A program made the translations under genes and the position numbers. Positions 37,429 to 49,900 of a stretch of DNA of 64,000 nucleotides are shown here, in pieces (position 1 is the stretch's first letter; every line of letters begins with the position of its first letter). Source of the DNA: Gambelia wislizenii (lineage: Eukaryota > Chordata > Lepidosauria > Squamata > Crotaphytidae); assembly GCA_030847615.1 (NCBI GenBank), contig JAUMIR010000005.1:244566645-244630644 (forward strand). The letters are read 5' to 3'. The notes beneath the pieces are model-generated. The model saw only the letters and a program-made list of their open reading frames with translations. It did not search any database and had not been told where the DNA came from.

Positions 37429-37777
37429 CAGCGGTTCTTAGCCTGTGGTCCGTGGACCCTCGGTCCATGAAGGCTTGAAGGCTGCTCGGCCCATCTCCTC
37501 CCCGCAGTGGATCAGCCACATGACTGGAGCCAAGACAAAGGCTGGCATGGCCCTGCACATTGCCATTCAATCCACTCCAGTCACAAACTGCAGGAAGAAG
37601 CAGGAAAAAAGTCTCCTCTCCCCCTCCAGTGCCTTTGAGGGAAGGTTTAACTGATGGTGTAATTGTATTATTATCAGGTATTATTAGGGTTTTAAATCTT
37701 GAATTGAGGCTTGGGGTCCATGGCAGCAAAAGATATTTAAAGGGGGTCTCTGGTAAAGAAGAGGTTAAGAGCCACTG
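37429..37777. mobile_element. hAT-type MITE with perfect 8-bp target duplication
   Basis: The terminal inverted repeats are CAGCGGTTCTTAGCC and GGTTAAGAGCCACTG. They are flanked on both sides by GCATAGAG (37421-37428 and 37778-37785). The 349-bp interior is non-coding; frames across it are incidental. Confidence 0.92.
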
Positions 37778-38588
37778 GCATAGAGGATTTGCAAGCATCC
37801 TGCTGAAAACTTTTTCCATGTGTTGACACAACATGTATGTGATGGATCCCCTCAAGATGCCTCCCTGCATTGGGTACTTGGGCCTCAACGTGATCCTTGT
37901 ATGGACCAGAGGCTGTGCTGTTCACTGTTGTGTGACAGATTATCAAAACTTAACAGCAACAACCAGATACAGTTGTAAAAAAGAACAAGTGGAAGTTTAT
38001 TAATAAAGGTCAACCCTCTTATCTGCACCAAGACCTCCTGTGAATACCTGAAATACTGGATAATAGGGAACCCTATTTTCAATGAGAAATGCCAGAGGTT
38101 GACCATACAATCGCATTGGAGGATCTAGAAATGCTTAGAGAGAATATATATCATGGCACACCACTTTAGAACAGCTGTCCAAGAGTTTCACTCTGCCATA
38201 AAGGTCTGCATGATGTTTTTGGTGATATTAAATTATGAATACATTATGTAAGGAATACTGTCATCAAGCAGATGAGAAACGGTGAGACAAATAAACCAGC
38301 TTAAAACATGTGGACAATTTTTCTCTCATTTATTTAAATTACAATAGAAACAAGTAAAAAAAGTAATATCCATTAGAACAGAACTATAAAATAGACTGGT
38401 AATAGGAGGAAAAGTTTTGTATTTAATTTCCAGGATATAGCTAGGCCTTCTAAAAGGCCACCAGACACTTGGGAAAAACAAGCAGTTTTTAGTTTATCAG
38501 ATCTTATATGAACATAGCTCACGTTCTAGACTTTACACGTAACATTCCCCTTCTGTTTCCTAAGGCTCCATTTGTGACATGAAATATA

Positions 38589-38871
38589 GGACTTTTTTGG
38601 ATGCTGAAAAATAATGCAAGCAGCCTCGTCAGCTTGCGAGGCTGCTGCGCTGCAAAGCGTCAGTTTCGTTTCGGTTTCATATTTCCTTGATTTTTACTCA
38701 CTAAAGTTGATCGTGATTAAAAAACAAGGAAATAAGATGCTCAACTCTCCCCGCGGTACCGCAACAGTACCGGCAGGGGCGAGCGTCATCCGAAACTGAC
38801 GCTTTGCAGCGCAGCAGCCTCGCAAGCTGACGAGGCTGCTTGCGTTACTTTTTAAACGTCCGAAAAAGTCC
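38589..38871. repeat. Foldback/MITE with about 80-bp inverted arms
   Basis: 38589-38668 pairs with 38791-38871. The inner 53 bp (from GCAAGCAGCCTCGTCAGCTT) are almost perfectly complementary; the outer 30 bp are more diverged. The 122-bp spacer is AT-rich on its left half. Within each arm, GCAGCCTCG and CGAGGCTGC form a smaller hairpin. It lies in the WNK1-RAD52 intergenic region. Confidence 0.85.
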
Positions 38872-40047
38872 ATCCACTGATGTCTGTGTTTTTGCAGCTT
38901 ATTCTGTTTCTTTTGCTCAGTGCCAGGGAGAAAAGAATGTAGGAGTTTTCCTTGGCAAGGCAAGAAAGAAACTGGGGAAAGAGCCAGTGACAAGGCCTCT
39001 CTTCCATTAATATGTGACCTTGTCTCTTGTCAGTTGTGAGTGAAGCATAAATCCATATTGCAAGATGCCTTCTGTAGAACCTCCCAGAGAAGGGGTTTAG
39101 CCCTATATGGCTTCATCCAGACTTCAGATCTTCAGGGGAAGTCCTTGCCTCAGTTCTGTCACTCTCAGAGGCATGTTTAAGTGAGGCATGTGGAAAGGAT
39201 TTTCTCAGGATCTACTTCCAGGCTCTGGAAACTCCCTATCAAGGGAGGGCAGGTTGATACCCTGATGTCCTTCCATTAGCAGGCTAAGAGTTTTTTTCTT
39301 CTTTTCTTTTGGCAGGCTTTTTGGACCAAATCAGTTGCTAAGGAAGGGACCTATTATCAGTTGGGTATTACATTTTCTGAATTCATACCTTTCATTTCTA
39401 TGTTAATTGCACTTTGCTTCATTATTGTTGTAAGTTGCCTTGATATCCATTTTTGAGATAAAGATGGGATATAAATCCATCACATAAATAGTTATAGAAA
39501 GCTGTCTCCTACAGCTAAGCACAACTGCCTTCTGTAAGCCTTCTCTAAAATGCATGATCTCTAGAAGTCTATTTGATGGGATCTGACAAGTATAATTAAT
39601 GGTAGGATTTTTTTTTCTAGAGTGATCAAGCTGTTAACAAGCACAGTTACATTTTACAGATGAGATGTGAATAGGAAGCATTTTCTTCAGAAGTGACTGA
39701 GACTTAACTCTTAACTTTTCACACTGCTTCTGTACCTACTGCCCAATAAACATTTACCCGCTTTAGAGGAAAATGTGGAAAATCCACTTTATAGGACTGA
39801 ACAGCAATCCTGGAGGAAAACTAGAGATTTTAGGAAATAAATATATAAGATTTAGGTAAGTGCCTTTACGAAACTAATTCCCAGGATTCTTCAGGGAAAG
39901 CTTGGTTAGCTAAATGAGTATAAAATGGATTAACTTATTGAAGATATTGCATTGTATTTCTGCAGTTGGGGTGGAAAATAAACTGGTGTTCTGCACATAA
40001 GCAGTCCTATCAGAGTCTCCTTATAAAACAAAAAGGTTTCTTTCATC
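38872..40047. other. Downstream flank of RAD52, nothing firm
   Basis: The TTGCCTTGATATCCATTTTT stretch with GATGGGATATAAAT at about 39430-39475 resembles the 3' end of a common reptile LINE/SINE. Nothing else is recognised. Confidence 0.4.
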
Positions 40048-40501
40048 TTTATTGCTCCTTTGCCTATTCTACATAAGCAGCACCATCAACATATCGTACA
40101 TTTGATAGCACCTTTAACATTTAGCTTACAAAATACAGCATTCTATCTGAATTGCCTTTATCAAGGCAGACAGTACCAAAGACTTCTCATACCATACTTA
40201 AGCTATAAGTATCTTCTATCAAACAGTTTCAAGCATTTGTTTAATAAATTTCCATGTCTAGATCACAAGCCTCCATAATTTCTTTATTTGAAAGAGAATA
40301 GGATAAACACATAGTAAACAAGTGAGAGCCTGTGTGTCTCCAGTTTTTATGCATAAGGTCTTTTCAAAGCTAGGACCCTTCTTTAAGACTGAAAATACCC
40401 ATGTACACAGAGATACATAAACACACTTTTAGTCATGTTAATACAGGGCACTCGGTAGTAATTAGCAGACTGATATAGCTGGATAGCAAAAACTTAAGTG
40501 T

Positions 40502-40507
40502 TTTATT
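40502..40507 (-). promoter_or_regulatory. RAD52: Polyadenylation signal candidate for RAD52
   Basis: TTTATT on the + strand reads AATAAA on the - strand. It is the first canonical signal after the RAD52 stop, about 420 bp downstream. Further candidates at 40283 and 40048 cannot be excluded. Confidence 0.4.
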
Positions 40508-40923
40508 CCACAATAATTCTACTAGTATTGTTAAAATGTTACCATTAAAATGATGTTAGATCCCTTCAACTGGTTGGAAACTTTATCCAACTTAGAACTT
40601 TGTAGCGTATTTGCATACACCTGTCCTTGTTAAAACGATTGTTTTAAAATTAAAAAAATAAAGGAAGTTTATACATTTTTGTATTTGGATATAGAATCAC
40701 ATCCCTTAATGGCTGAAATAGGCTTGTGATCTTTGACTCTTCTGAAAACTGAGTTGAAGCAATACTTTAAACTTTCAGTCAAATACTGCAAAGGCTGTAT
40801 ATAACATCTTTCCTCATTTAGTTCTGGATGTAGTGAAGTGTGGAAAAAAAAATCTCCATTATGAAACTGTCCAACCAAATTGTTTCTGGAATAAAATCTG
40901 GACAGATAGCTAAGAATTTTGTG

Positions 40924-40975
40924 CTATGTGCACTCCAGTCTTCTCTTCTTCATTCCCTGGCTTTTCCTATATGGA
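40924..40975 (-). CDS. RAD52: RAD52 terminal coding exon r8 (17 residues plus stop)
   Basis: After the acceptor gctgagtgcag, the frame carried over from exon r7 reads (S)[16 protein letters not shown] and stops at 40924-40926. This aligns with the human C-terminus HRKSQDMKKRKYDPS, including the basic KKR(K/R) cluster that acts as the nuclear localisation signal. The last four residues differ (LECT instead of YDPS). The exon is very short and lies 5.9 kb from exon r7, because DIRS element 3 fills the intron. Identified by phase, splice site and motif. Confidence 0.85.
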
Positions 40976-43900
40976 CTGCACTCAGCTAGAAAGAGAAATA
41001 ATAATTTAGACAAAGCTATTTTAAAAGCCTCTAATAAATTAAGAGAGTTTGCCAACTTTTGTTTTCTACAAGCACAAATGCCACATTGGTTACTTACAGT
41101 GAAGGTGCATTCTGGGGTTGATCAAGAGGAGGAATACATTACTCTTGGGTACTTCCTTTCACCACCCATAGAAGAGGCAGAAAGAACATTCAAATCTCAC
41201 AATAGCCTGAGAGGGCTGTTGATTCCTCCCCTCCAGCCGTCCACAAGACCAGTTCACTGACTAGCAAAGCCCAGAAGAGCGTAAAAGGAACTAGGTAAGT
41301 ATAAGACTGCTTAGAGAGAGAAACGGCTGAGAGCAGTCACCGGGGTGGGAGGATTCCTCCTCTTGACCAACCCCAGAATGCACCTTCATGGTAAGTAACC
41401 AATGTGGCATTCTCTGGGTTGGTGAGAGGAGGAATCCATTATTCTTGGGACATGCCCAAGCTACATATGTTTAGGGAGGGGTGACTACTCGAATGCTCAG
41501 TCTTTGACTACCTCCTGCAGGACCCTTCAACCAAAAAATGCATCTGCCGACCTGAACTTGTCAATTTTGTAATGGCGGAGGAAGGCGTGCTCCAGGTGGC
41601 AGCTGAACAAATTTCCAAGATCAGAGTGTTAGAAGAGAATGCTGCTGAGGTAGCTGCTGCTCTAGTGGAATGGGTCAGCACCCTGGTGGAACAGGGCATT
41701 TTTGCCACATCGTACACTGTCAGGACACAGGCCTTGATCCAGTTTGTGACAGTGTTTGGAAGCCCTAGCGCCTAAGGAGGTTGGGTTGAAAAATACAAAG
41801 AGAGAGTCACAACACCTAAAGGACCTTGTCCTTTCTATGTATATCTTTAGGGCCCTGCAGACATCTAATTTATGCCATAGTTTCTCCCTAGGATTGGGAC
41901 AGGAGAGCAGAATCAGTTCTTGAGAAAGGTAGAGAGAACCTTTGGAAGAAAAGGGTCTGTGTGTAGTGACATATAATCCTCGTTGAAGGGGCAGAGGTGC
42001 TCCCTAACTGAGAGTGCCACTAACTGGGACACCGCCTAGCAGAGGTTTTAGCTACTAGGAAGGCCACCTTTAATGAGAGGAACATGAATGATACTTTCCA
42101 GAGTGGTTGTCTACAGACCAAGGGAAGGTTGGTTCCAGGAAGGGAAGCTGTGGCTCCCCTCAGGAAACTTTGAACATGAGGGTCTGAGGCCAGTGACCCT
42201 CCTTGTCCCACGGATAGAAAGGAGAAGGCTGCTGTTTATCTCTTTAATGTACTAGGCCTGAGCCAAAGATCAAGGCCTTTCTGCAGGAATGCTAGGATGT
42301 GCTCCACTGCTGCCTCCAATGAACCAGAGGTCCCTGGCTCAGATGGTCCTCCCTCTGGGGGAGGGGCCATGGATCCTCTTGAGACAGGTCCATCAGGTCT
42401 GAGAACCATGGCTTTCTTGGCCAGTAAGAGGCGACGAGAACTGCCTGTGCTCCTTCTTCCCTCACCTTCCGGATTGTCTTTGCAATCAGGAGAAAGGGAG
42501 GGAAAAGGTAAAACAAACCTTTTGGCCAGGAGACCTGGATCACATCCACTCCCTCAACCCATGGGTCTGGGAATCTTGTGCAATACTTTTGTTAGCTTTC
42601 TGTTGGACCAGGAGAACATGTCCTCCTCCATTGGCACAAACCTGATCTCTAACTGGTGGAACACCTGTGGGTGGAGAGACCATTCCCCTGGGAGCATCTT
42701 GTGTCTACTCAGACAGTCAGTTTGCAGGTTGGTTAATCCCTGATAGTGTCACCACCGTTTTTTCCCCCAATTGAAAGAGGAGGGTAGCCTCCCTGTATAG
42801 AGAACGAGATCTTGTTCCCCCTTGTTTGGCTATGTAAGAGCAGGTTGTGGCATTGTCCATGAGGACCAGGACGTGTTTCCCCTTGAACTGGGGTGTGAAT
42901 TGAGCCAGGGCGAAGTGAACTGCTCTTAGCTCCAGCCAGTTTATGCTGTGTGACCTCTCCTGGGAATCCCATGTGCCCTGTGCTATGTCTCCCAAGGCAG
43001 TGTGCTCCTCAGCTAAGGAGGCTGGCATTGGACACCATGGTGACTTGATGCCTCTGAACCCAGGGAGATCCTTTGGCTAGATTGGCTTTCTTGGTCAACC
43101 AGGAGATAGAGGCTCTGACCTGGGCAGGAGTGCGAAGAACACATTTGCAAAGGGATATCTGTTGTTGAAATTGATGGAGGAAATTTGAATCCTGCAAGGA
43201 TTCCTGGCATGGAATCTGGCCCAAGGGACTACCTGGATTGTGGAGATCATGCGGTCCAGGAACCTGGAGAGGTCCATGAGGAGCGCTAAGGGACATGATT
43301 GAATCCTGAGTGCTTCCTTCCTGATGGTGAACTATCTTTCTTCTGAGAGAAAGATAATCTCTTTCTCTGTGTCTATCACAGTTCCCAGATGTGCAGTGGT
43401 CTGGGATGGGCATTAGTTGCTCTTTTTGTAGTTTATCAGGAAGCCATGCTCCTGAAGGCACCGTATGGTGGCCTGGAGGTCCCTCTGTGCCCTTTGGATG
43501 GACGGTGCTAAAAGTAGCAGGTCGTCCAGATATGGGTACAGATGAATGCCTTGCGAGCCGCAGGTGTGCGATTAAGGCCACCAGAACCTTTGTGAATAAT
43601 CTGGGGGCCGAGGCTAAACCAAAAGGAAGGGGCCTGAACTGAAAATGTCTCTGCCACTACATGCAGATAGACTTTTGTTAGGTCCAATGACACCAGAAAG
43701 TCTCCCTTATGGAGGAGTGTTTCCATATGGAAATGCTTGTAGGTGATGTATGAGTTTGTATGTTTGAGGTCTATGACTGAGCAGGTGTCCCCTCCCTTCT
43801 TTGGAACTGTGAAGGAGTAGATGCCTGAGAATAGCTTAGAGAAAGGTACTTCCTCTATCGCTTTGTTGTGTAGTAGGTGATCCACTGCTTGGGTTTGGAT

Positions 43901-46900
43901 CCTTCTTTTCAGAGGATACTTGGGTATTGAGGAGGGCAGAAACCTGCTCGCAGAAATCCTGTTGAATTCTATGCAGTAACCCTGGGAAATTGTGGATATG
44001 ACCCACTTGTCTGTTGTGATTGTTTCCCAGGTTGTCTGAAACTGCCGTAGTCTGACCCCTACAGGGATTAGTTTGATGTCAGAATTGCTGTCAGACTCCA
44101 CCCCTTTGGGGCTGGTGGCCTCCTCTGCATCCTGCTCAAGTCTGGGAGGGGGCAAGCGGTCTTGGAGAAGCTAGGTTTTGCCCAGGAAGGACGAAAATCC
44201 CGAAAATCCCTTTGTCTTCCAAATCTTCTGGGCGACCTGAAAGAGGGGCTTTGTTGAAAGTGGCATACTCCCCCTCTTCTAAACATGGTGGGCATTGCCC
44301 ACTTCTTATCTTTTGTTTCCAGCAGATTGTCTTTTAGGGGTTCCTTTCCAAACAACTTTGAACCCCTAAGGAGAGTGGTTGAGATGTTGCCGGAATAAGC
44401 GTTAACCTTCCAGTGCTTCAGCCACATGAAACAGCTAGCTATGATTGCAACAGCAATGGCCGTAGCTGCAAACATGATGATGCCTTGAGTGGCATTTGCC
44501 ACAAACTGCAGGGCCCTGTAGATCTTGGAGAGAGACCTGTGCAGGGTGGCATGGTCCAACTCTTTCCCTTGCACAATATCTTCTACCCATAGGAGAGATG
44601 CCCTAGTGAATAGAAATCCTGCTGCTGACGCTCTGATGGAGAGAGCTGCAGCCTTGTGTCTTTTTTAGGGCTCCCCCAGGTCTTTTTTACTCAAGGTCCT
44701 TGAGGAACCCTTCGCCCACTTTAGGATGCTACCGAGGGGTTGACTGTGGGGACCTTTAGTTTGTCTAGGACCTGCTTACAGGGACTGTAAAGTTTTTGGG
44801 CCAGGAGTGTGCCTTTTCTCCCCTGTAGAGACTTCTCCCATTCACCTTTCACAATGCGCATGAAAACTCATGGGAAGGGCATTTCTCTGCCTACCACTTT
44901 GGGATGTCTTAAGACTGAGGCCGCCCCCTCTCCTTGAACTCCATAGACCCATTCCTGAGAGGACTGGTGCTCGGAGACGCCTAAGGTAGAAGACACTTTT
45001 GCCGGTGGGGGGGATTCTCTGCGTGGAAAAGCCTGTCAGACAAATTGCCTTGATTGGTATCAGTCTCTGACCACTCCCTTTCCTCCTTGTTGGCCTGCAA
45101 ATCCTCACACACACACCCGCTCCAGGCCTGAAACATCCTGGGTGATGGATTCACCACCCGCATTGCCCTCGGGTTTGCACAAAGAGTGGGGAGAAGGAAC
45201 AGCTTTTCTCTTGCCCTGCCAGGCTTGGCTGTTGCTGGTGGGACCCCTTTGTTCCCCCTGCTGGCTGGAGCGGTTGGTTTGCCTTGAGAGCCGAGGGGGG
45301 GAGGTCTGCCTTTGAGGACACACATGACCTGCAAAAGGAGTGTGCTAACGTCTCCACCATGGGCATACTATTGGTGTGGGAGGCTCTTTTGCAGGGCATC
45401 TTGCTACCTGTTTGGCTTAGGCTGGCAAATGTGCTGCAGTATGCTTCCATAGCAGCACTGATGGTGTGCTGCTCTACAACTCTAAAATTGTCTGAGGTGA
45501 AGCCGGGTAAGGGGCTCCCACAAGATGGCGACCATGACCTTTGTCGACCATGTGGCCACTGTCCTCCACCCCCTCCTCCGGCAGGGAAAGGAAATGGTGC
45601 GAACTGCCTGCCGCTTTCGCGGGAAGGAGCTTCCATACGTGGAGTGTTCCCTGCGAAGTTGCTGGTTCCTTTGTCACTGGTTGTGGGGCATTTGGGGACC
45701 TGGGGATCTTCCCCCTGTGCAACCTCCCCTCTTCCAAACCACCACCACGGTTACTTCCCTGTCCAGCATCTGGGTGTCACTTCCCGACAGAAGGTCTCTC
45801 ACTGGGGCTGCCAGGTTGTTGACCCAGCAGCTCTCCATTCCTTGCTCCTGTGTCACCTGCAGAAGAGCCTTCGGTAGCAGGAAGCTGAGCTGGGTAGCCA
45901 TTGGTCCTCCTGCACCTGCTGAAGGCACTTCAACAGCGGGGGAGCCTTTTTTGCCTTTGAAGGTGATATGTTCTCCCACATGGCTTTTTCCTTTGGCAGT
46001 GGTTGTTTGTTTTTCTTCTTGGCGTACGCCGGAGCCATCCCACGAGCAGGGAGTGGGGATAGACACTGAAATAGGAGGAAAGGCAAGAGATGGAGAGGTA
46101 GAGACTTTTTTTTTTAATATAGGTAAGGTCTGAGAGAAGGGAGAAAGAAATCAGGAGAAAAATTAGGAGATAAGAAGAATGAATAGGAACACCAAAAGTG
46201 GAGAGATGACAGAGGAGCTCTGCTCTGGGTGAAGGTAGGAAGAAGAACTGGCCTTGTGGATGGCTGGAGGGGAGGAGTCAACAGCCCTCTCTGGCTATAG
46301 CGAGATTTGAATATTCTTCCTGCCTCTTCTCAGGGTGGTGAAAGGAAGTACACCCAAGAGTAATGGATTCCTCCTCTCACCAACCCAGAGAAAGTGAAGC
46401 AACCAGTTACATGATAAGTAAATCATTCTCTCCTGAGAATTCAGCTTGAACACCTTCAACTTCTAAAGACACTTAGTTGGAAGTATGTTCACTGAGTTTG
46501 GAGGCAATAAAATGCAAGCTGAAAGCAGCAGAAAAGACGACTGGAGACTTTCCACCTCTGCACTCCAGAGGACTTGGGACTGCTTAGAGCAGTGGTCCTC
46601 CAGGGATTTTGGACTTCATATCCCATAATCTGAGCACTGGCCAGACTGGTTGCAGCTTCTGGGAGTTGAAGTCCAAAACCACTGAAGCACAAAAGTCTGA
46701 GAACCACTGGCTTGGAGGACTGTCAGTATGACAGCAGTAACAGAGAGCCCCACAGCCTACCAATTCCACATTCCTTCTGTTTTATACTCAAGCATGGAAA
46801 GTATATTATATGCTCCTCTGCCACAAGCATACAAAATATTACCCAGTTCCTGCAGCTGAATTCACTTGCTTCTTTACCTCTTATATAACGTACCCGGTAA

Positions 46901-49900
46901 GTGCGGCCTGGGGCTCATGGGGACATGCGGTGGTGCAAGTTTTGTATATAGTTTCTGATGATTTGCTCTTTGTGGGGTCCTACTGCGAGTCATCATATGA
47001 TACTGTCCAAGAGGTGTGCCTGAGTAACGGGTTGGTACAGCTCCTGTATTAGGATTGGTAACGCTGAGATCATCAGCCTCCAAAGGCAAATCCCAGAGCT
47101 CAGGGTCATCTGGAATAAGTTGAACATTAATAGAAATGGCTCAACTATTGAGCATTTAAATCCACATCTGACTATCATTAGGACTAAACTGTAACAGAAG
47201 CAGGTACAATCAGGGTGAAGTTAGACATTCTCGTAGCAAACATGAATGCTGAAACCTGAGATTTTCTACAGTAAGAGGAACACACAGTGTGTAATACTCA
47301 GGGGCCCACTGTTTCTTCCCTCTATGTTCTCCTCCTTCCTGAATGTCCCCCATTCAACTTTGCACTTTCTGCAATTCTCCTTCACCAGAAAACCAGATGT
47401 GTAGCAAGCAAACCTAGGAAAAGATAACACATTGCCTTTTGACCTACATGTACTCCACTAGCTGTTGCTTCACACACCATAGAAAGACAAAGAAGCCAGC
47501 ACACAAATTCTTCACTCACCTGCAAGGAATTCTTCTGCCACAGTGGGCTCCAGTAGTGCTGAAGTGGTGTGTTTCGTGGGAGAGAGACAGCATTTTTCTG
47601 GAAACAGATAAAAGAGGTTACCATTGCTAAGACAATTTTAAAAAGTGGAGCTTTACCTGGATTTAGACTATTGACAAAGACAAATTTGCTTTCAAATTTG
47701 GAGGAAAAAAGACAGAATGGCAGTAAGTCTGGCTTCTTTGAATATGGACAAGTGACATCACTAGAGCTGACCCCCACATCACAGAAAAAGATGCTACCTT
47801 AAAAATCCAACATGAATGATCCAGTCATCTGTTTGACTTCTAAAGCTATATCTACCAATGTGAAATTGGTTCAAAAAGAGAAACAAGCCTATAGAAAAAC
47901 TAAAACTAAAAAACAAAACAAAACAAAACAAAACCCTAAAAAGAAAACAATAGTTGAACTATGGAACTTTCTAAGCTAGGCAGACTGAAAAGGGAAATAA
48001 AACTCTGGATGGACAGGTTGCTTACCTGTAACCACAGATCTTCGAGTGGTCTTCTGTGAATTCACACAGCTGGGTTACTCCTGCGCCTGCGCAGAGCATC
48101 GGAACCTTCTAGAATCGCTAGGCAGAATGTGCTTTGATACATTTTTGGCAGTACCAGGAACATTAAGCTTGTTTATATGATGTAGTAGGACATAGAGGGG
48201 AGGATGGGCGGGTCTGTGTGAATTCACAGAAGACCACTTGAAGATCTATGGTTACAGGTAAGCAACCTGTCCATCTTCTTCATCGTCTCTGTGAATCACA
48301 CAGTTGGGTAGACTGGCAAGCTTCACTCCAGGAGGAGGGTATGTCCTATACACGCTGACACCAGTACCATGTTGCACAGTCTAATATCAATTGGATTTTT
48401 GATAGCACATTCTTAATCAAACTAATAAAGCATATATACTTATCACATTAAATAGCTTGGCAATACAATAAAACTCACTTATTGGATAGAAGACAAAAGT
48501 ACAGCTTTCCCAAAGGCAGCCTCGTTCCTAGAACGAGAGTCAAGTCTGTAATGGGAAATGAAAGTCAAAGGTGAAGACCAAGTTGCAGCTCTGTAAATGT
48601 CTTCCAGAGGCACTCCAGAGAGGAAAGCTGTCAAGGTGGAGACAGCCCTCGTCGAGTCTCCTCAAATCCGTGGCGGTAGAGGCTTCTTTGTCAGTTCATA
48701 GCAGAGAGCAATGGTCGATGTCACCCAGTTTGACAAACGCTGTGGAGAGATAGGTTGTCCCAGTCTCGAGTCAGCATAGGATACAAACAGTCTAGGCGAC
48801 TTCCTGAAGGGAGCAGTTCTTTGGATGTAGAAGGAAAGTGCCCGCCTGACATCCATGGAATGGAGGGTACACTCAAATTCGTCCTTCGGGTCCTGCATCA
48901 GACCCAGGAGAGTAATAGACTGATTGAGATGAAAGCTTGACACTACCTTCAGAAGGAAGGAGATGTCGGGACGGAGCACCAACTTATGTTTGTGGAAGGC
49001 AGTATACGGAGGGTCAGATCGCAAGGCACAGAGCTCACCAGCTCGACACGCTGAAGTTATTGCAATCAGAAAGGCTGTTTTCCAAGACAGAAGGGAGGTC
49101 GAACCAGTTGCGACAGGACCAATTCGAGACTCCACGTCGGTGTAGGCTCAAGTATTGGCGGATGCAGGTTGACGTAGCCTTTCAAGAACTTCTTGACAGT
49201 TGGATCTGCGAAGGTAGACGGGTAATCTCTAGCCTGGAATTTGACAGAAACGGCTGCCAAGTAGCACCGGATCAACAAAATCGAGAGCCCTGTGGAAGAG
49301 AAGTGGAGCAGGAAGTCTAGGACAGTCGGGATGGAGAACGTTTCCGTGATAGATAGGAAGGCCTCAAATTTCTTCCATTTGTAGTAGTATGACTTGCGGG
49401 TAGCAGGCCTCCGCACAGCGTCGATGACAGCCTGGACCTCTGGGGGAAGGGAAGGATGTACCAAGGATGGTTTCAAGGCCATAGCCTCCAAGCCGTCAGA
49501 CAAAGAGGTTTCACATCTGGGTGTCTGACCTTCCCGTGCTGAATGGTGAGAAGATCGGTACGGGACGGAAGTCGGATGAACCGGTGCTCGGCCAGACGCA
49601 GCAGGGGTGCAAACCAAGGTTGTCAGGGCCACCACGGGGTGATGAAGATGGCATCCGCTCGGTCCCGACGTAGCTTCGCAATTACCCTTGTTAGCAGTAG
49701 AAACGGAGGAAAGAGGTAGAGGAGTGGTCCCGACCACCGGAACAGGAATGTGTTGCCCCTCGATCCCGGGGTGCAGCGCCTTGAACAGAACTGTTGACAG
49801 TGGGTGTTTTCTGGGGATGCAAAAAGGTCGACTTGAGGAGATCCCCACCATCGGAATAGATCCGCGGTCACCGACTCGTGCAGCTTCCACTCATGGATGG

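Larger units (their letters stand above)
36251..38329. other. Intergenic region between WNK1 and RAD52 3' ends
   Basis: No gene. It contains the partial SINE and the hAT MITE (37421-37785), and a G8/C10 pair at 36790-36823 that can form a small hairpin. The rest is plain AT-rich DNA. Confidence 0.6.
38330..40923 (-). other. RAD52: RAD52 3' untranslated region and downstream flank (extent uncertain)
   Basis: This is AT-rich sequence below the RAD52 stop. On the - strand AATAAA occurs at 40502-40507, 40283-40288 and 40048-40053, any of which could end the transcript. No other gene is visible. The foldback at 38589-38871 lies near the far end. Confidence 0.4.
41079..46392 (-). mobile_element. 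DIRS-type retrotransposon, element 3 (second family, decayed)
   Basis: This 5.3-kb element reads on - and lies in the last RAD52 intron. Inverted terminal repeats occur at 41109-41242 and 46258-46392, with an internal complementary region at about 41350-41440. From 46.1 kb downward come Gag-like frames, reverse transcriptase (44155-43009), RNase H (43028-42717), a post-RNase H segment and recombinase pieces (42211-41508). The terminal repeats share no obvious similarity with those of elements 1, 2 and 4, so it is a different lineage. It has many stops and frameshifts. Confidence 0.87.

Noticed and set aside
37322..37888. 188-codon open frame on -
   Set aside because: It crosses a hAT MITE and its target duplications and has no similarity; incidental.
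45284..46133. Open frames of about 200 codons on + across DIRS element 3
   Set aside because: They are antisense shadows of the Gag-like gene of element 3.
26874..46707. Isolated open frames of 60-90 codons scattered in introns and intergenic DNA
   Set aside because: Their lengths are those expected by chance, and they lack splice context or recognisable domains. Real coding content there is limited to the listed exons and element genes.
46874..47089. RAD52 ending at the in-frame TAA directly after exon r7
   Set aside because: A consensus-like donor (AAGAG|gtaaag) precedes the stop, and an in-phase exon at 40975-40924 restores the conserved KSQxMKKR C-terminus, so the spliced form is preferred.
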